A DNA stretch of 13,639 bases from positions 1 through 13,639 of the forward strand of contig JAFXWT010000351.1 in assembly GCA_017542695.1 (NCBI GenBank), read 5' to 3'. The DNA is from Clostridia bacterium. Its GTDB lineage: Bacteria > Bacillota_A > Clostridia > Oscillospirales > CAG-272. Positions 7,222-13,052 of the stretch are shown piece by piece. Numbering within the stretch: the stretch's first letter is position 1; the number at the start of each line of letters is the position of its first letter. The notes beneath the pieces were generated by a model. The model did not search any database. It was given only the letters and a program-made list of their open reading frames with translations, and was not told the DNA's origin. A program made the position numbers and the translations under genes.

Positions 7222-8293
7222 TTCCGATCGGAGAGTCTGCATAAAGAGGAAGCGTATACGGATAATCGTAGAAGTTTTCGTCCGGCAGTTTTCCGCCGAT
7301 CGACGCGGGATTAGCTTCAAACAGAACTTCGAGCATCGCCTTCATCATATTCTTGCATTCTTCGCCCGTATAGCAAACGATATTGCAGTTCGGGAGAGCG
7401 CGTTTTGCGATCGCCGCCTTCGGCACGATGCCGTATTTTTCAATCAAAACAGATGCTTCTTCGATATTGTTGTTTGCAAAGTCCGTCGAAGCTTTGTATT
7501 CCTCGACGAACTTCCACGCCGCGTCTGCGTGATCTTTCAAAAAGGTGTTCGACATCACGATCACACCCTGGATGATCGGCGTGTCGCTGATTTTGTCCCA
7601 TTCCGCCGACATATCGAGCGCCACGCGCACCTCTCCGCTCTTGTCCTGAACGAGCGCGGACGTGACCGCCGGCTCAGGCAGAATTCCTATCGTTACGCCG
7701 TCCTTTTGGGCAATGATGTTTGCCGCAACTTCCGCACCGTCGGAGAGGTAAATAATATTTACCTCTCCCGCAATGCCTGCATTTTCAAGCAAATAATCAA
7801 TGATATACTCCGGCGTCGAGCCCTTGCCCGTGGCGTATATCGTCTTGCCTTTCAGATCGTAAATTGAATTTACCGTGTTTCCTTTTTCGATCGTATAAAG
7901 CACGCCGAGCGTGTTCACCGCAACAACCGAAATGTCCGCTCCCTTGTTATAAAGCGTCGCCGCGAGATTCACCGGAACGGCGGCTATCTCGAATCTTCCC
8001 GCGAGAATTTCGGGCGTGATCTCTGTCGGAGAAGCCACTATCGTAAACTCGTAGTCGAGCGCGGCTTTGCCGTTTTCCGCGTCGTTCATCAGCTTCGCAA
8101 TGCCCATTCCCGTCGGACCTTTGAGCGCGAACGTGCGCGCCTTGACTCCCGAAAAATCAGGTTTCGTCTGCTCCTCTGCGGCGGTCGTCGCCGCTGTCGA
8201 CGCCGTCGTTTCCGACGGCGCGCTTTGCGCGCACGAAGCGAGCACCGTCAGGGCGATCGCAACAATAATTACAAATGAAATGATTCTTTTCAT
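7214..8293 (-). CDS. NitT/TauT-family substrate-binding lipoprotein of ABC transporter
   Basis: Extracytoplasmic solute receptor for the importer. The 359-aa protein has a lipoprotein signal peptide (MKRIISFVIIVAIALTVLASC) with lipobox LASC and lipidated Cys21, then a Ser/Thr/Ala-rich linker to about residue 45. The periplasmic-binding type II body shows GPTGMGIAKLM, the EILAGRFEIAAVPVNLA segment, LGVLYTIEKGNTV, DLKGKTIYATGKGSTPEYI and ILPEPAVTSAL. These belong to the SsuA/TauA/ThiY-like superfamily, but the ligand cannot be assigned. The start has a strong GGAGGA site, and its ATGA overlaps the stop of the upstream regulator by 4 bases. There is no sulfatase, thiamine or nitrate gene nearby to hint at the substrate. 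Confidence 0.92.
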   Translation of the reverse strand: MKRIISFVIIVAIALTVLASCAQSAPSETTASTAATTAAEEQTKPDFSGVKARTFALKGPTGMGIAKLMNDAENGKAALDYEFTIVASPTEITPEILAGRFEIAAVPVNLAATLYNKGADISVVAVNTLGVLYTIEKGNTVNSIYDLKGKTIYATGKGSTPEYIIDYLLENAGIAGEVNIIYLSDGAEVAANIIAQKDGVTIGILPEPAVTSALVQDKSGEVRVALDMSAEWDKISDTPIIQGVIVMSNTFLKDHADAAWKFVEEYKASTDFANNNIEEASVLIEKYGIVPKAAIAKRALPNCNIVCYTGEECKNMMKAMLEVLFEANPASIGGKLPDENFYDYPYTLPLYADSPIGNE

Positions 8294-8943
8294 ATATTTT
8301 TCCTCCTCGACGCGAGTTTTTCCGCGTCTTTGATAATAATTTTTCCATCAACGTAAGAAATGATGCCGTCACTTTCAAGCGTTCCGACGGCGCGGTAAAG
8401 CGTCGTGCGACCGATGCCGAGTTTTTTCGCGCATGCGGCGCAATTAAGCTTCATTTCGCTGTTTCCGCCGCACCCGTCAATGATGAATCCCGCCAGCGCC
8501 ACGTCCGCGCGCGGTGACGACAGCGCGATGATCTTCTTATTCAAAAACCGTATTTTTTCCGACAAAAACCGAGCGTATGCCGCCGAAACGGCGCTATCCG
8601 ACGCAAATATCTCTTCGAGCGTTTCGCGCGGTACAAAAAGCACCTCGCTCTTCTTGTTTGCGACAATTCCGGAAATATCGTTCCCGCCGAGAAAAACGGT
8701 CGCCGCGCCGAAAACGTCGCCCGCATGGGCGCTGTTCATCAGCACACGTCCGCCTTCCGCACTGCTTATCGTAAAGCCGCCCGAGAGCACGATTCCGAGC
8801 ATCCCGAGTTTCTCCTTCGACACGCTCTCCCCCGCGCCGTATTCAACCGTTCCGCATCCGCATAAGAGACGCGCCGTTGCGTTTGAGCACGGCGAAAAGA
8901 TCGCGCTTTTCCGTATAGTTTTTTCTTTCGACAGATCGTTCAT
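8290..8943 (-). CDS. Crp/Fnr-family transcriptional regulator, first gene of ABC operon
   Basis: Predicted DNA-binding regulator of 217 aa. The N-terminal two-thirds matches a cyclic-nucleotide-binding-type beta barrel (GMLGIVLSGGFTI, HAGDVFGAATVFLGGN), followed by a dimerisation helix (FLSEKIRFLNKKIIAL) and a C-terminal winged helix-turn-helix (CAKKLGIGRTTLYRAVGTLE, then SDGII). The recognition helix contains GRTTLYR where Crp has SRETVGR. Six cysteines occur (19, 28, 30, 158, 168, 171), leaving room for a metal, redox or Fe-S role, which is not proven. The start at 8943 follows TTTGGAGGATT; an in-frame ATG at 8991 has no site and is rejected. The 4-base overlap with the binding-protein gene makes it a built-in, probably autoregulating controller of the importer. 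The effector is unknown. Confidence 0.88.
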   Translation of the reverse strand: MNDLSKEKTIRKSAIFSPCSNATARLLCGCGTVEYGAGESVSKEKLGMLGIVLSGGFTISSAEGGRVLMNSAHAGDVFGAATVFLGGNDISGIVANKKSEVLFVPRETLEEIFASDSAVSAAYARFLSEKIRFLNKKIIALSSPRADVALAGFIIDGCGGNSEMKLNCAACAKKLGIGRTTLYRAVGTLESDGIISYVDGKIIIKDAEKLASRRKNI

Positions 8944-8956
8944 AATCCTCCAAAAA

Positions 8957-8972
8957 TGTACCAAACGGAACA
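8957..8972 (-). promoter_or_regulatory. Candidate operator in the leader of the Crp-like regulator operon
   Basis: TGTACC-N4-GGAACA is an inverted repeat with 5 of 6 matched positions. Its size and spacing resemble sites bound by Crp/Fnr dimers. It lies about 3-18 bases downstream of the predicted transcription start and upstream of the ribosome site, a position that would suit repression by the product of the first gene. I saw no second copy in the window. Confidence 0.4.
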
Positions 8973-8981
8973 CTTTAACAT

Positions 8982-9010
8982 AGTTTATCATATTCGCTCG
9001 CTTTTGTCAA
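8982..9010 (-). promoter_or_regulatory. Promoter of the regulator/ABC transporter operon
   Basis: On the minus strand a perfect TTGACA (9005-9010), a 17-base spacer and TAAACT (8982-8987) with a TGA extension directly before the -10. Predicted start near 8975, with a leader of about 32 bases. Confidence 0.8.
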
Positions 9011-9063
9011 TATAGTATTATATATAAAAACCAAAAATATTTTTCATTTTTTTGTTTTCGCCC

Positions 9064-9092
9064 TTGAACAATGTCGAAAAAAGTGGTATACT
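9064..9092 (+). promoter_or_regulatory. Promoter of the UPF0371/E2-like operon
   Basis: TTGAAC (9064-9069), a 17-base spacer and TATACT (9087-9092) with an extended TGG before the -10. Predicted start near 9099. It diverges from the regulator promoter, with the two -35 boxes about 53 bases apart. AGAGGT at 9115-9120 is the ribosome site for the ATG at 9126. Confidence 0.8.
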
Positions 9093-9114
9093 TAATAAGT
9101 ATTATTTTTCGACA
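9072..9114. promoter_or_regulatory. Nested palindrome over the promoter with two inverted TGTCGAA (Spo0A-box-like) sites
   Basis: The outer arms TGTCGAAAAA (9072-9081) and TTTTTCGACA (9105-9114) are perfect 10-base inverted repeats. An inner palindrome ATACTT-AAT-AAGTAT (9088-9102) spans the end of the -10 and the predicted start. Each outer arm contains TGTCGAA, an exact match to the Spo0A box (TGNCGAA) known from Bacillus and Clostridium. One box lies between the -35 and -10 and the other near +12, positions that would favour repression. The transcript would start inside the palindrome, so this is more likely a DNA operator than an RNA hairpin. Binding by Spo0A is inference; another dimeric repressor is possible. 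Confidence 0.6.
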
Positions 9115-9125
9115 GAGGTAACAAA

Positions 9126-10625
9126 ATGCGCAAGGGATTCGATAACGAAAAATACATCTCCCTCCAATCCGAAAAGATCAGGGAGAGGATCAATCATTTC
9201 GGAGGCAAGTTGTATCTTGAATTCGGAGGTAAGCTTTACGACGATTTTCACGCGTCGCGCGTGCTCCCCGGTTTTGAGCCGGACTCAAAGCTCCGTATGC
9301 TCAAAAATCTGAGCGCCGACGCGGAGATCATCATCGCCATCAGCGCCGACGATATCGAAAAGAGCAAGGTCCGCAGCGATCTTGACATCACGTACGACGA
9401 GGACGTTATCCGCCTCATCGACGTGTTCCGCGGGCTGGGCTTTTACGTCGGCAGCGTCGTCATCACAAAATACGCAAATCAAACCGCGGCGGACGCGTTC
9501 CGCAACCGCCTCTCGTCGATAGGCATCCGCAGCTTTCTTCATTATCCGATCGCGGGCTACCCGTCCGACGTCGAAAAGATCGTATCGGAGGACGGCTACG
9601 GAAAGAACGATTACATAGAGACCGAGCGCCCGCTCGTCGTCGTAACGGCTCCGGGTCCCGGCAGTGGAAAAATGGCGACGTGCCTCTCACAGCTCTACCA
9701 CGAATATCACCGCGGGATCAAGGCGGGATACGCGAAATTCGAGACATTCCCGATCTGGAATCTCCCCCTCGGTCACCCCGTTAACCTCGCGTACGAGGCG
9801 GCGACCGCCGACCTTGACGACGTGAATATGATAGATCCGTTCCACCTTGAAGCGTATGGCGAGATCACCGTAAACTACAACCGCGACGTCGAAATATTCC
9901 CCGTCCTGCGCGAAATGCTGACGAAGATTCAGGGCGAATCCCTTTACAAATCGCCGACAGACATGGGCGTCAACATGGCGGGCTTCTGCATCTATGACGA
10001 CAATGCGGTCAGCGACGCGGCGAAAAAAGAGATCCTTCGCCGCTATTACAAGGCGCAGGCGGAATTCAAACGCCGCGGACTCAACGAAGACGAAGTCACA
10101 AAACTCAAACTTCTGATGAATAAATCCGGCGCGACTCCCGCGCTCATGCCCGCCGTGGAAGCGTCGCTGAAGCGCGCAGAGGAAACGGGTGGTCCCGCCG
10201 CCGCGATGATGCTCGAAAATGGCGAAATGGTAACCGGCAAGACGTCGTCACTGCTCGGCGCCGCCGCCGCGCTCACGCTGAACGCGCTCAAACGCCTCGC
10301 GGGCATTGATCAGGAAACGGACATCATCAGCCCATCGGCGCTCGAACCGATCTGCGCGCTGAAAACAAAGTATCTGCGCCACAGGAACCCGCGCCTCCAC
10401 TCCGACGAGGTGCTCCTCGCGCTCAGCATCAGCTCTGCGACAAATGAAGACGCGGCAAAAGCGCTCGCAAAGCTCGACGAGCTCCGCGGGCTCGACGCGC
10501 ACTTCTCGGTCATTCCGTCGCAAACGGACGAAAAACTGTTCAAGCGCCTCGGCATCAACCTCACGTCCGAGCCGCAGTTCGAAAAAAAGAGCGGTGTCAA
10601 TCTCAATAAATTTAACATCCAATAA
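9126..10625 (+). CDS. UPF0371 / DUF1846 family protein
   Basis: A 499-aa protein of a conserved family of unknown function (DUF1846, UPF0371), full length for the family. Recognisable blocks are MRKGFDNEKYISLQSEKI at the start, GGKLYDDFHASRVLPGFEPD (36-53), a hydrophobic IIIAISADDIEKSKVRSD strand-turn, APGPGSGKMATCLSQLYHE (175-193), FPIWNLPLGHPVNLAYEAAT (208-227), and DVNMIDPFHLEAYG. The second half is mostly helical and Ala/Leu-rich. APGPGSGKM looks like a nucleotide-binding glycine loop but does not fit Walker A (GxxxxGK[ST]): the first Gly and the final Ser/Thr are missing. The start is fixed by AGAGGT. It is the first gene of a two-gene operon, 18 bases before an E2-like gene. The family assignment is firm from memory; the function is not known. 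Confidence 0.9.
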   Translation: MRKGFDNEKYISLQSEKIRERINHFGGKLYLEFGGKLYDDFHASRVLPGFEPDSKLRMLKNLSADAEIIIAISADDIEKSKVRSDLDITYDEDVIRLIDVFRGLGFYVGSVVITKYANQTAADAFRNRLSSIGIRSFLHYPIAGYPSDVEKIVSEDGYGKNDYIETERPLVVVTAPGPGSGKMATCLSQLYHEYHRGIKAGYAKFETFPIWNLPLGHPVNLAYEAATADLDDVNMIDPFHLEAYGEITVNYNRDVEIFPVLREMLTKIQGESLYKSPTDMGVNMAGFCIYDDNAVSDAAKKEILRRYYKAQAEFKRRGLNEDEVTKLKLLMNKSGATPALMPAVEASLKRAEETGGPAAAMMLENGEMVTGKTSSLLGAAAALTLNALKRLAGIDQETDIISPSALEPICALKTKYLRHRNPRLHSDEVLLALSISSATNEDAAKALAKLDELRGLDAHFSVIPSQTDEKLFKRLGINLTSEPQFEKKSGVNLNKFNIQ

Positions 10626-10643
10626 TTTCAGAAAGGTATTTCA

Positions 10644-11558
10644 ATGCGTAAAGACGGTAAACTCATAACAAAAGTCGGACCAATGTATCTGCTCCTGCCG
10701 TATATACTGACGGACAGATCGGACTCAATGAATATGATCGAGATCACGGCAAATTACGACGCGATACATAATTATGTCCTCCAAAAGCGAAAAGAAGGGA
10801 TCAAGATCAGCCACATGGCTGTCGTCATGGCGGCATACGTCAGGACCGTATCACAGTTCAGATGCCTCAACAGATTCGTCGTCCGCAACAGGATATACGC
10901 GCATAACGATCTGTCCGTTGCGATGGTTGTCCTTCGCCCCGGCGAGCGCGACGGCTCGATGGGCAAGATCAAATACGACCTCTACGACACGATATTCGAC
11001 GTGAATGAAAAAATAGAAAAATACGTCGAGGAAAACTCGGCGGCGGATTCCGACACAAGTCTTGATAAGCTCATGGGCAAGCTCGTCAGTATGCCTCCTT
11101 TGACACGATTCCTCGTCGGCACGCTGAAATGGATGGATAAGCACGGTCTTTTGCCTAAATCGGTCATCGACGCCAGCCCGTTCCACGAGTCGATGGTATT
11201 CACCAACCTCGCGTCGATCAAAACGAACCACATCTATCACCATATCTACAATTTCGGCACGTGCAACATGATAATGGCGATGGGCAACACGATCGAAACT
11301 CCGAAAACAGTCAAAGGCGAGATCACTCTCGAAAAGGAGATCCCGTTCGGGCTCGTCATGGACGAGCGCATCGCGTCGGGACACTACTTTGCCCAGGCGT
11401 TCGCGGAGATGAAAAAGCTCCTCCTCGATCCGACGCTTCTTGAAACGCCGCCCGAAACGGTAGACGTCGATTACGAGTTCCCGACGCTGTCGTCCCGTTT
11501 CCCGACAAAAGAACAATTAAAAGCCGAAAAGAAAGCGGCAAAGAAAGCAAAAAAATAA
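10644..11558 (+). CDS. Stand-alone E2-like acyltransferase-fold (CAT-fold) protein lacking the catalytic His
   Basis: A 304-aa protein resembling the catalytic domain of 2-oxoacid dehydrogenase E2 subunits. Supporting segments are SDSMNMIEITANYDAIHNYV (strand plus helix), the ISHMAVVMAAYVRTV helix with the following LNRFV, FTNLASI (186-192, matching the E2 T.TNLG block), and the C-terminal pattern EKEIPFGLVMDERIASGHYF, where E2 has a DHRVxDG motif. The catalytic His is Glu (E241 of DER), and the Asp of DG is Ser. There is no lipoyl domain and no E1/E3-binding domain, so this is not an ordinary E2. The last 14 residues form a Lys/Ala-rich tail. It has an AAAGG ribosome site, follows the UPF0371 gene by 18 bases, and ends just before a terminator. 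It may be a non-enzymatic or altered acyltransferase relative; its function is unknown. Confidence 0.8.
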   Translation: MRKDGKLITKVGPMYLLLPYILTDRSDSMNMIEITANYDAIHNYVLQKRKEGIKISHMAVVMAAYVRTVSQFRCLNRFVVRNRIYAHNDLSVAMVVLRPGERDGSMGKIKYDLYDTIFDVNEKIEKYVEENSAADSDTSLDKLMGKLVSMPPLTRFLVGTLKWMDKHGLLPKSVIDASPFHESMVFTNLASIKTNHIYHHIYNFGTCNMIMAMGNTIETPKTVKGEITLEKEIPFGLVMDERIASGHYFAQAFAEMKKLLLDPTLLETPPETVDVDYEFPTLSSRFPTKEQLKAEKKAAKKAKK

Positions 11559-11562
11559 ACCG

Positions 11563-11590
11563 AAAAAGCCTTCCTCGCGGAAGGCTTTTT
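11563..11590. terminator. Symmetric terminator shared by convergent operons
   Basis: AAAAAGCCTTCC and GGAAGGCTTTTT pair as a perfect 12-bp stem around a 4-base loop. Each strand carries a T run after the stem, so it can stop transcription from the E2-like gene (plus, ending at 11558) and from queT (minus, ending at 11632). No other hairpin lies in the gap 11591-11631, which is AT-rich. Confidence 0.92.
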
Positions 11591-11631
11591 GCTTAACCAT
11601 TGATATTGAAATATTTGAATAATTAAATATG

Positions 11632-12195
11632 TTATCCAACCGTTTCCGATTTACCTGCAGTTGCGTTCGCCTTATTTCCAAAATCGGCTTTCGTTTTGAA
11701 TCCCAGATTGTCGCCGTATCTTTTGAGGAGATAAAACAGTCCCGTTCCGATAGCTCCGCACGATATGATTTCGCCGAGCGCGACCCACGCCGCATGATAA
11801 ATAAGCGTTCCTTCGAGCTTAAAGGCATACACCAATACAAAAGGAATAATGATCGTATTCGCTGCGATCGGCGGTATTGACGCAACAAATCCCGCCCATT
11901 TGATCCTCAACGCGACATTGCGGAGCAGATACGTTCCGACAGCGCCGATAAGAGTCGCAAGCGAGCCGAAAACGATATCAAAAACACTTGCCTGGGTAAT
12001 AAGATTTGCAAGAGCGCACCCGATAAAAAGACCCGGTATCGCCGCCGGCGTAAACGCCGCGATTATGCAAAGCGCTTCCGAAAAGCGCACCTGCGGTGAA
12101 TAAGACGCAAGAGGTCCGCTTGCGATGGTAAGCACCACATAAAGAGCGGCTATCACAGCCGCATGAGTGATGAACAACAGCTTCTTGTTTTTCAT
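11632..12195 (-). CDS. queT: QueT family transporter, ECF S-component for a queuosine precursor
   Basis: Integral membrane substrate-binding subunit predicted to import a queuosine precursor with a shared ECF module that is not in this window. The 187-aa protein has about six membrane segments. It shows the family pattern of a short Lys-rich N-terminus, AAVIAALYVVLTIASGPL, VRFSEAL, FTPAAIPGLFIGCALANLI, DIVFGSLATLIGAVGTYLLR, and PPIAANTIIIPFVLVYAF. The last 20 or so residues are hydrophilic (KTKADFGNKANA...), after the final helix. The start at 12195 is the only sensible ATG; the AAGGAG site is 12 bases away, somewhat far, and lies at the end of the upstream riboswitch. Single-gene unit with its own promoter. 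The preQ1-like aptamer in its leader independently supports the assignment. Confidence 0.92.
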   Translation of the reverse strand: MKNKKLLFITHAAVIAALYVVLTIASGPLASYSPQVRFSEALCIIAAFTPAAIPGLFIGCALANLITQASVFDIVFGSLATLIGAVGTYLLRNVALRIKWAGFVASIPPIAANTIIIPFVLVYAFKLEGTLIYHAAWVALGEIISCGAIGTGLFYLLKRYGDNLGFKTKADFGNKANATAGKSETVG

Positions 12196-12207
12196 TACTT
12201 AATTGTT

Positions 12208-12264
12208 CTCCTTAGTTTTGTTTTTTCGCCTTTCGGCTCGGTGAGGATGGTTCCGAACTCACCG
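12208..12264 (-). ncRNA. preQ1 riboswitch (class I-like) in the queT leader
   Basis: The minus-strand leader begins CGGTGAG, loop TTCGGAACCATC, CTCACCG (a 7-bp P1 stem). It then has a short GCC-GAAA-GGC hairpin (12228-12237), an A-rich stretch and CAAAACTAAGGAG. The loop form UUCNNNACCAUC and the tail AAAACUAAGGAG match the preQ1-I consensus as I remember it. The tail includes the queT ribosome site (AAGGAG, 12208-12213), so ligand binding would block translation. There is no U-tract for a terminator. The extra GAAA hairpin between P1 and the tail is unlike the minimal preQ1-I form. Preceding QueT is a known setting for preQ1 riboswitches. Confidence 0.85.
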
Positions 12265-12270
12265 CGTGAT

Positions 12271-12299
12271 ATTCTATCACAATAAACCAGTTTTGTCAA
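12271..12299 (-). promoter_or_regulatory. Promoter of queT
   Basis: On the minus strand a perfect TTGACA (12294-12299), a 17-base spacer and TAGAAT (12271-12276) with an extended TGA before the -10. Predicted start near 12264, exactly where the riboswitch P1 stem begins. Confidence 0.85.
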
Positions 12300-12308
12300 C
12301 AACAAAAC

Positions 12309-12333
12309 ACCGCAAAAGCAAAGCTTTTGCGGT
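12309..12333 (-). terminator. Intrinsic terminator after nagB
   Basis: ACCGCAAAAGC and GCTTTTGCGGT form a perfect 11-bp stem with a 3-base loop, starting 6 bases after the nagB stop. On the minus strand it is followed by GTTTTGTTGTTG, a somewhat broken U-tract. It sits directly before the queT -35 box and separates the two units. Confidence 0.85.
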
Positions 12334-12339
12334 CATTTT

Positions 12340-13050
12340 TTATCCGTAGTACGCTTCCCCGTCGCAGATCACCGTCACATCGGGGTGCATTTTCAGCAAC
12401 GTCGCGGGTATCCGCGTCGTAATATCGTTGTTCAAAAGCGCGCTTATCGCCGCGTGCTTGTTTTTCCCCGACGCAAGAAGAACGATCTTTCTAGCCGAGA
12501 AAATCGACGCCATACCCATCGTCAGAGCTTGGCGCGGAACGTCGCTCTCGCTCACGAAAAAGCGCGAATTTGCTTCGATCGTGCTCTCGCTGAGCTCCGT
12601 CACATGCGTTCCCGCGACGAGCACGTCCGACGGCTCGTTGAATCCGATGTGCCCGTTCTGACCGATGCCGAGCACCTGCAGATCAATCCCGCCGAGCTTC
12701 TCTATAATCTTGTCGTAGTTACGGCACTCTTCTTCGGCGTCCTTTGCCGTTCCGCTCGGGACGTGCGTGTTATTCTTGTCGATATTGACTTTGTCGAACA
12801 GGTTTTTGTTCATGAAATATCGGTAGCTGTTCTCGTTTTCGGGCAAGATCGGATAATATTCGTCGAGATTGACCGTAGTCACACGCGAAAAATCGAGATT
12901 TGCCGCAGCGAGCTTTTCGTACATCCCGATAGGCGTCGAGCCCGTCGCAAGCCCGAGCACGCAGTCCGGCTTTTCCGTTATTTCCTTAATAAATATTTCA
13001 GCGGCTCTCGCCGACATTTCATCGTAATTTTTACAAATAATAAACTTCAT
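12340..13050 (-). CDS. nagB: Glucosamine-6-phosphate deaminase
   Basis: Converts glucosamine-6-phosphate to fructose-6-phosphate and ammonia in the cytosol, feeding amino sugars into glycolysis. The 236-aa protein has the phosphate loop GLATGSTPIGMYEKL (33-47), NLDEYYP with the catalytic D63, GIGQNGHIGFNEP with His134 and Glu139, and ANSRFF. Asn132 replaces the Asp of the E. coli NDGH motif, which is normal for the short Bacillota NagB. The start was set at the ATG at 13050, with AAGG 7 bases upstream. An in-frame GTG at 13056, overlapping the previous stop, would leave only 1 base to that site. It follows the kinase gene by 2 bases, so the two are co-transcribed, and ends at a terminator. 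Confidence 0.96.
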   Translation of the reverse strand: MKFIICKNYDEMSARAAEIFIKEITEKPDCVLGLATGSTPIGMYEKLAAANLDFSRVTTVNLDEYYPILPENENSYRYFMNKNLFDKVNIDKNNTHVPSGTAKDAEEECRNYDKIIEKLGGIDLQVLGIGQNGHIGFNEPSDVLVAGTHVTELSESTIEANSRFFVSESDVPRQALTMGMASIFSARKIVLLASGKNKHAAISALLNNDITTRIPATLLKMHPDVTVICDGEAYYG

Positions 13051-13052
13051 TT

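Noticed and set aside
7070..7867. Plus-strand open frame opposite the binding-protein and permease genes
   Set aside because: Spans the overlap of two recognised minus-strand genes and has no family resemblance.
8944..8991. Longer Crp-like regulator starting at 8991
   Set aside because: That ATG overlaps the -10 region of the promoter, so it would lie upstream of the predicted transcript start; 8943 has a strong site.
9072..9114. Reading the palindrome before UPF0371 as a transcription terminator or leader hairpin
   Set aside because: The predicted start lies inside it, so only half would be transcribed, and its centre overlaps the -10 box; an operator fits better.
11236..11262. HHIYNFG in the E2-like protein read as an HHxxxDG active site
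   Set aside because: It lies too early in the fold, following the TNL block; the E2 active-site strand aligns with DERIASG further on, and the Asp is absent.
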